Positions 60,088 through 64,000 of a stretch of 64,000 nucleotides of DNA are shown in pieces. A program made the position numbers and the translations under genes. The DNA lies in the NCBI GenBank assembly GCA_015063535.1, contig SVTY01000008.1:1-64000 (forward strand), written 5' to 3'. Positions within the stretch are counted from its first letter, which is position 1. Each line of letters starts with the position of its first letter. Origin of the DNA: Oscillospiraceae bacterium. Lineage in GTDB: Bacteria > Bacillota > Clostridia > Oscillospirales > CAG-272. Under the pieces are notes generated by a model, which saw only the letters and a program-made list of their open reading frames with translations, was not told the DNA's origin and did not search any database.

Positions 60088-60666
60088 TTATCGCTCGATG
60101 ATGGTAATGTTCACGGGCAAAATTCCCGCCTCGCTGTAAACGATCTCGTTGATCTGAGAGATCTGCGCCACGCTCAGTCCGTCGCTCTTGACCACAATGC
60201 TGGCATCCTCTCCGCTGATGACCGCCACACATTCCTCAAAGCCCTTGGCAACGATCAGCGTCTCGATGTTCGCCTCGGTCGCCATGATGGTCGCCAGCTT
60301 GTTGATCTCGGCAAGTGCCTCGTTCTTGGCGGTCTCGGTAGAGGAAGCGTTGTCTACCACCGATTGCAGAACCTCGATCGCCTCGTCACGGGTGCGCTGA
60401 CGGCTGACCTGTACGCCCGAAAAATAAGCGTCCTCGTCGGCGGACACATCGGTGTCGGCAACACTGCCCGTGTCTACCACAGAGCCGCCCGACATACCTG
60501 CCGATTGGTCGTAGTCGAAGCCGTCATCCTTATCCTTGGCGAAGATGACCACGTTCACCGCCACGGCGGCAACGATCAGGATCACCGCCCCGAAAATAAT
60601 GAAATTTCGCTTTCCTACCTTGCGACCGAATTCCTTGATCTTTTCCTTGATGCTTTCTGCTTTCAT
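60088..60666 (-). CDS. spoIIIAH: Stage III sporulation protein AH
   Basis: Mother-cell partner of SpoIIQ in the channel linking mother cell and forespore. The 192-residue protein has one membrane segment (about 21-42), an acidic linker, and the YscJ/FliF-like domain (DEAIEVLQSVVDNASSTETAKNEALAEINKLATIMATEANIETLI in parts). Good SD GGAGG. Last of the spoIIIA genes. Confidence 0.95.
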   Translation of the reverse strand: MKAESIKEKIKEFGRKVGKRNFIIFGAVILIVAAVAVNVVIFAKDKDDGFDYDQSAGMSGGSVVDTGSVADTDVSADEDAYFSGVQVSRQRTRDEAIEVLQSVVDNASSTETAKNEALAEINKLATIMATEANIETLIVAKGFEECVAVISGEDASIVVKSDGLSVAQISQINEIVYSEAGILPVNITIIER

Positions 60667-60730
60667 CGTTCATTCCTCCGATTTTCTCGAATTTTTTATA
60701 CGGTACATGTATATGGGACATTCTCCCGAT

Positions 60731-61276
60731 TTATGACTGCTTGGCGGCGGCGACAAAAATTTTATTGGTTCCCACGTCAAAGGCGGCGGCGACCAGTGCC
60801 ACGATCCTGTCCCGTACGGCGGGGTCGTCGCCCCCTGTGCAGACAATGCCGATCCCGGCGATCTCGGGATTTTCATAGCAGATCAGCACCGCCCCCTCCG
60901 AAGAACCGCTGCCGATCAGCACCGTGCTGTTTTTGTAGCCGTTTCCCGTGCTTTGGGAATCGGTGGCGTAAACCGCCCGATAGCCCCCCTTCAGGGTCAC
61001 CACCGCCCGAACCGTCCCCGCTCCCTTGACTTGGGCGCAAAGAGCGCCCACCCGCTCCTCCACCTCCTCGGCGTACTTCTCGGGGTCAAGCTCGGGAGGT
61101 GCCTGCGCTTCGGCGGCTGCCGTCTCCTTGTCCGCCGCGCCCATACTGCCGAAGATCAGCAGTGCGGCGCCCAGTATCGCCCCTCCCAAAAGCAGAAGCA
61201 GCCGTTTGTCTCGCTTGGGGTCTCCTCTCTGCCGCCCCGACGGACGGCTTGGAACCATTCCTTCCTCGCTTGGCAT
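60731..61276 (-). CDS. spoIIIAG: Stage III sporulation protein AG
   Basis: Ring-forming component of the SpoIIIA-SpoIIQ channel. The 181-residue protein has a basic N-terminus, one membrane segment (about 26-45) and the ring-building domain (EVEERVGALCAQVKGAGTVRAV, GSGSSEGAVLICYENPEIAGIGIVCTGGDDPAVR in parts). GGAGG SD seven bases before ATG. Separated from spoIIIAF by 336 bp with repeats. Confidence 0.95.
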   Translation of the reverse strand: MPSEEGMVPSRPSGRQRGDPKRDKRLLLLLGGAILGAALLIFGSMGAADKETAAAEAQAPPELDPEKYAEEVEERVGALCAQVKGAGTVRAVVTLKGGYRAVYATDSQSTGNGYKNSTVLIGSGSSEGAVLICYENPEIAGIGIVCTGGDDPAVRDRIVALVAAAFDVGTNKIFVAAAKQS

Positions 61277-61365
61277 CGTGTTCCTCCTTTTTTCTTTTTA
61301 TTGTTTCTCTTTTTGCGGGCGACCGCAGATCGTCCATTCCAAGCCGATTCAAATTTCAACCTTTT

Positions 61366-61484
61366 CGGACAGCCGAGGACGTCTGTCCCTACAATCAATT
61401 GGGTGCGAAGCCGTTTTGTTTGTACAATGGTCGAATCGTCTATGTCTCTGCTACCCCGTAGGGACAGACGTCCTCGGCTGTCCG
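61366..61484 (+). repeat. 119-bp inverted-repeat element, copy 3 (compensated arms)
   Basis: Same length and orientation as copies at 53296 and 63340. Relative to the others, arm positions 8, 11 and 17 are changed, and the same three changes occur in both arms, so pairing is kept. It lies inside the spoIIIA operon between spoIIIAF and spoIIIAG, preceded by the GATTCAAATTTCAACCTTTT leader. Confidence 0.9.
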
Positions 61485-61540
61485 CATAACCGCACAATCA
61501 AATTTTCTCAAACCCCATGGCTACATCACCCATGTTTTTT

Positions 61541-61605
61541 TGTTTTGTTTTCTTTTGGTTACTTTTCTTTTTTAAAAGAAAAGTAACTCGCATCCTCGCA
61601 TCCTG
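61541..61605. repeat. Poly-pyrimidine palindrome repeat
   Basis: TACTTTTCTTTT/AAAAGAAAAGTA followed by ACTCGCATCCTCGCATCC, just downstream of the spoIIIAF stop. Confidence 0.7.
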
Positions 61606-61612
61606 CATCCCC

Positions 61613-62092
61613 CTACTCATATACGATCTCACACGGACAGCCGAGGGTATCGTTGACATAGGCAATGATCTCGGTGGGATCGGCGAAGATAGCTTCGGGA
61701 AAGAGGGTCACCCGCACCGACCGAACACGGCACGCCTCTCCTTGCTCAAGGATCACCGCCGCCGACACCGAGCCGTCGGGCAGATCAAAGCGTTTGGCAA
61801 GCTCCGCCGTCAGGGCATCCGCCGCCACCGTTGCGCTTCCGCTCCGCAGTGCCGCCTCAAAGACCGCCTCATAGTCCTCGCTCTGCTCCCCTCCGTCGCC
61901 CAAGGCACCGCCAAGCAGCTCTCCGTCGGACAGGGCTTCGATCACCCCCATCACAGGGCTTGCCAGCGTAGCGAGCAGGCACAGACCGCACAGAAGGCGC
62001 ACATATTTTTTCAAGTCGCCCTCGGGGCTGACCATGCCGATCACAGCCCCCAGCAGAGCCACCGCAAGCAATGCCGTCACATAGCCCCTCAT
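61613..62092 (-). CDS. spoIIIAF: Stage III sporulation protein AF
   Basis: Two-span membrane component of the channel, 159 residues. Begins MRGYVTALLAVALLGAVIGM followed by LKKYVRLLCGLCLLATLASP, the usual N-terminal hairpin, then an extracytoplasmic domain. The start at 62092 overlaps the spoIIIAE stop (ATGA), which makes the longer frame to 62182 unlikely. Confidence 0.94.
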   Translation of the reverse strand: MRGYVTALLAVALLGAVIGMVSPEGDLKKYVRLLCGLCLLATLASPVMGVIEALSDGELLGGALGDGGEQSEDYEAVFEAALRSGSATVAADALTAELAKRFDLPDGSVSAAVILEQGEACRVRSVRVTLFPEAIFADPTEIIAYVNDTLGCPCEIVYE

Positions 62093-63240
62093 GCCGCTGC
62101 CACCGTAGTCTTGACGAAGATCGTCAGCCCCAAAATAAACATCACCGAGCTCATCGCCACCACAGCGATCATACACCCCCACACCGAGCCAAGCTCCGAG
62201 AGCAGCTTGCCCTCCGTCTCACAGCCCAGCAGATCGGCAACGCCGCTCCCCAACAGAAAGGCAAGACGGGTCAGAAGCAAAGACAGAAGCGTGGGAAGCA
62301 AAAGCAACAGCAAAAAGACAATACCCCCGATGCCCACCACGCTTTTCAGATAGCCCACTCCCGATGCCACCGTCCGCAGTGTGTCGCCCACCGAGCCGCC
62401 CACAACGGGAATGATGTTGGAGGATACTACTCTCGCCGCCCGTGCAGCGGTGCTGTCGGCGGCAGCGGTCAGGGTCGTCTGAGAGCCGAGACTCGCCACA
62501 AGCAGGGTCATGATCATACCAAGGCTGAAGGTGTACAGCTTTTTTACCGTTCCTCCCATGCCCCGTAAGCCCGTCTCGGGAGACAGGGTGTTGCAGAGTG
62601 CCAAGGCGGTGCAGATGCCGCAAACGGGCAGGATCGTCTCGGCACAGAGCCGCTGACAGACGGTCAGAAAGACCGATAGGGTCGCCGTCCCTGCCGATGC
62701 GGTGGTCACATTGCCCCCCATCGCCCACAGCGTGCCCGCTATCGGGATCATGGCGCCCATCAGCGAGCAAAGGCGGTCAAAAAAGAGAGCCACACGTGCC
62801 AAATGCTCGCTCTGTAAATGCAGGATCGCCGCAAAAATAGCGGCGGTGGTGCAGAACCGAACGGCGGCAGACAGCGTGTCCGAGCCGAGAGACCGACGGA
62901 GCGTGCCAAAGATCGCCGCAAGGATCAGTAAGCCGCAGAGCTGTCCCAAAAGCCTTGCCGCATCCCGAAGCCCCGCCCCCGTCAGATCGCTCAACACGCC
63001 CAATAGGTAGTCGGGGCTGACCATCCGCTCCACCGCCGCCCCCGCTATCTGCGGGTCGGAGGAATCCAGCCCTTCGGGCAACAGTGCCTCCGCTTCCCCG
63101 TCCAATAGCTCCGACAGCGTGCCGAAGTCCTCGGGCATCGTCCCAAGCTCCCCTGTCTCGGCAATACAGACCGTACCGCCGAATACAAGAAGGACGGCAC
63201 AGAAAGCCAACAGCCATATATAGAACCGCCTCCTTCGCAT
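62089..63240 (-). CDS. spoIIIAE: Stage III sporulation protein AE
   Basis: Polytopic channel component, 383 residues, with signal-like N-terminus (RRRRFYIWLLAFCAVLLVFGG) and about seven later membrane segments. The segments GVLSDLTGAGLRDAARLLGQ and SSNIIPVVGGSVGDTLRTVA are typical of the family. AGGAGG precedes the ATG. Couples to spoIIIAF by overlap. A 381-bp repeat-filled gap separates it from spoIIIAD. Confidence 0.96.
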   Translation of the reverse strand: MRRRRFYIWLLAFCAVLLVFGGTVCIAETGELGTMPEDFGTLSELLDGEAEALLPEGLDSSDPQIAGAAVERMVSPDYLLGVLSDLTGAGLRDAARLLGQLCGLLILAAIFGTLRRSLGSDTLSAAVRFCTTAAIFAAILHLQSEHLARVALFFDRLCSLMGAMIPIAGTLWAMGGNVTTASAGTATLSVFLTVCQRLCAETILPVCGICTALALCNTLSPETGLRGMGGTVKKLYTFSLGMIMTLLVASLGSQTTLTAAADSTAARAARVVSSNIIPVVGGSVGDTLRTVASGVGYLKSVVGIGGIVFLLLLLLPTLLSLLLTRLAFLLGSGVADLLGCETEGKLLSELGSVWGCMIAVVAMSSVMFILGLTIFVKTTVAAA

Positions 63241-63296
63241 GTGATACCTCCTGAATCGAGAGAGTGTGCTTGATCTTTTTTTAACTTTAAAGATAA

Positions 63297-63339
63297 AGAT
63301 AAATTTTGCAATGTTTTCTTTTGCTTACTTTTCTTTTAC
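63297..63339. repeat. Truncated poly-pyrimidine repeat
   Basis: Matches the left half of the family (AAGATAAATTTTGCAATG ... TACTTTTCTTTT) and is cut at 63339, exactly where the 119-bp element begins. This suggests insertion of the latter. Confidence 0.7.
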
Positions 63340-63458
63340 GGACAGTCGGGGACGCCTGTCCCTACAATCAATTGGGTGCGAAGCCGTTTTGCTTGTACAA
63401 CGGGCGAGCTGTTTATGTCTCTGTAAACCCGTAGGGACAGGCGTCCCCGACTGTCCGT
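63340..63458 (+). repeat. 119-bp inverted-repeat element, copy 4
   Basis: Arms differ only at the innermost base. Inserted in the poly-pyrimidine repeat within the spoIIIA operon, between spoIIIAE and spoIIIAD. Confidence 0.9.
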
Positions 63459-63484
63459 TTCAATCAATTCAATTTTCATTCTTT

Positions 63485-63510
63485 CGGCGGGAGCAAGCCC
63501 CCGCCCTACG
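63485..63510. repeat. CGGCGGGAGCAAGC hairpin repeat
   Basis: Third copy, after a leader TTCAATTTTCATTCTTT. Confidence 0.75.
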
Positions 63511-63518
63511 GTGGACAT

Positions 63519-63620
63519 TTACGCCGTAGGCGTAACATCATTTGCCGAAGGCAAACATCATTGCCGTCAGGCAACATCATTTTGCGAAGCAAAACATCAT
63601 TTGCCGTCAGGCAACCATCA
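63519..63620. repeat. Hairpin array 3 (exact CATCA linker)
   Basis: Five different perfect hairpins (63519-63535, 63541-63555, 63561-63574, 63580-63594, 63600-63614) separated by exactly CATCA four times, with a terminal CCATCA. Loops are GTA, GAA or GTCA. It ends one base before the spoIIIAD stop codon. Same architecture as arrays at 225 and 35331. Confidence 0.85.
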
Positions 63621-63621
63621 C

Positions 63622-64000
63622 CTACTCCATCTCCAACAGGGTAGCGGCATAACCGATGATCTCAGCGACGAGGGGGAGGCAGAGGGCAAGGATCGCCGCT
63701 TTACCCGCCAGCTCCACGCCGTTTGCCACGGTACTTTCGCCCGAATCCCGACACAGGTCGGTACAGATCCTTGTCAGCAGAGCGATCCCCAAGGCACGGA
63801 GCATCACAGAGGCATAGGGGCGAACGCCGTCGGCATCCAAGAGGAGAGCCGCCTGTCCCAGCACCTCCGAGAGCTGAGCGACCACCGCTCCGAGGATCAG
63901 AACAACACCGCCGATCCGCAACAGCCCTGCCAGCTCGCTTTTCATCTGCTTCAGGAGCTGACCCGCCACCACACACAGGATCGCCAGAGCGCAGACCCGT
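63622..64000 (-). CDS. spoIIIAD: Stage III sporulation protein AD (5' end cut by window edge)
   Basis: Small two- to three-span channel protein. The visible 126 codons are open to base 64000 and contain LLRIGGVVLILGAVVAQL and a C-terminal LALCLPLVAEIIGYAATLLEME, as in SpoIIIAD. A GTG at 63972 in the same frame is probably internal, since the residues before it (RVCALAILCV) continue the first membrane segment. The remainder, and AA-AC, would lie to the right. Confidence 0.88.
   Translation of the reverse strand, partial: RVCALAILCVVAGQLLKQMKSELAGLLRIGGVVLILGAVVAQLSEVLGQAALLLDADGVRPYASVMLRALGIALLTRICTDLCRDSGESTVANGVELAGKAAILALCLPLVAEIIGYAATLLEME

Noticed and set aside
53296-63458. Insertion sequences
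   Set aside because: The repeated elements are 119 bp and non-coding, and no transposase gene is present in the window.
63519-63620. CRISPR array
   Set aside because: The constant unit is only five bases, the variable units are palindromes, and no cas genes are present.
63622-64000. spoIIIAD as a truncated pseudogene
   Set aside because: The frame is open through the window edge, and the missing N-terminus is explained by the cut.

Overview
This window looks like chromosomal DNA from an anaerobic, endospore-forming member of the Clostridia (Bacillota), most likely a gut Oscillospirales/Ruminococcaceae-type organism. The evidence is stage II and III sporulation genes (spoIIR, spoIIIAD-AH), the holB-ricT pair, BspA-type leucine-rich lipoproteins, a glycyl radical enzyme with its activase, strong SD sequences, and many near-consensus TTGACA-17-TATAAT promoters. 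Genus-level placement is not possible from the sequence alone. There is no sign of prophage, transposase, plasmid functions or CRISPR.

Layout. 1-2.5 kb: a cut-off gene start at the left edge, rplM-rpsI, and an S1-domain RNA-binding protein. 2.5-9.1 kb: two BspA-like LRR lipoproteins flanking the PcrA helicase. 9-16 kb (minus): an HD protein-deoD-membrane protein operon, an ABC ATPase with a GldF/GldG-like fused permease, and a MATE transporter. 16.2-21 kb (plus): hisS, DJ-1/PfpI, 5-formyl-THF cyclo-ligase, CPBP protease, a truncated MltG-like protein and spoIIR. 21-23.2 kb: a DUF1836-type regulator, a possible structured RNA with a pseudoknot, an AT-rich orphan gene and a small membrane protein. 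23.2-34 kb: rRNA methyltransferase, degenerate Cu/Zn-SOD-fold protein, holB-ricT, tRNA-Met and tRNA-Glu, a winged-helix regulator, dusB, Mrp ATPase, nrdR, and a TetR-controlled ABC exporter. 34-38.5 kb: serine hydrolase, SulP transporter and cysK.

38.6-49.6 kb is the most distinctive metabolic region. One minus-strand operon holds four Gfo/Idh/MocA oxidoreductases, a radical-SAM activase and a glycyl radical enzyme with an unusual active-site loop. A GH38 alpha-mannosidase with its own promoter lies just upstream. I infer an anaerobic route for a sugar, polyol or glycoside in which oxidation prepares the substrate for a radical step. 49.7-56.2 kb is a Dlt-like surface acylation cluster (transglutaminase-like protein, AMP-ligase, carrier protein, MBOAT, SGNH protein, lipoprotein). 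56.6-64 kb holds a U32 peptidase family protein, a P-loop ATPase and the end of the spoIIIA operon (AH, AG, AF, AE, and AD cut by the right edge).

Intergenic regions carry several repeat families, sometimes inside operons. They include four exactly 119-bp elements with 28-bp terminal inverted repeats, a short GGCGGGAGCAAGCCCCCGCC hairpin, a poly-pyrimidine palindrome, and arrays of different small hairpins joined by a fixed five-base linker (ATTCA or CATCA). No known family could be assigned to these by reading alone.
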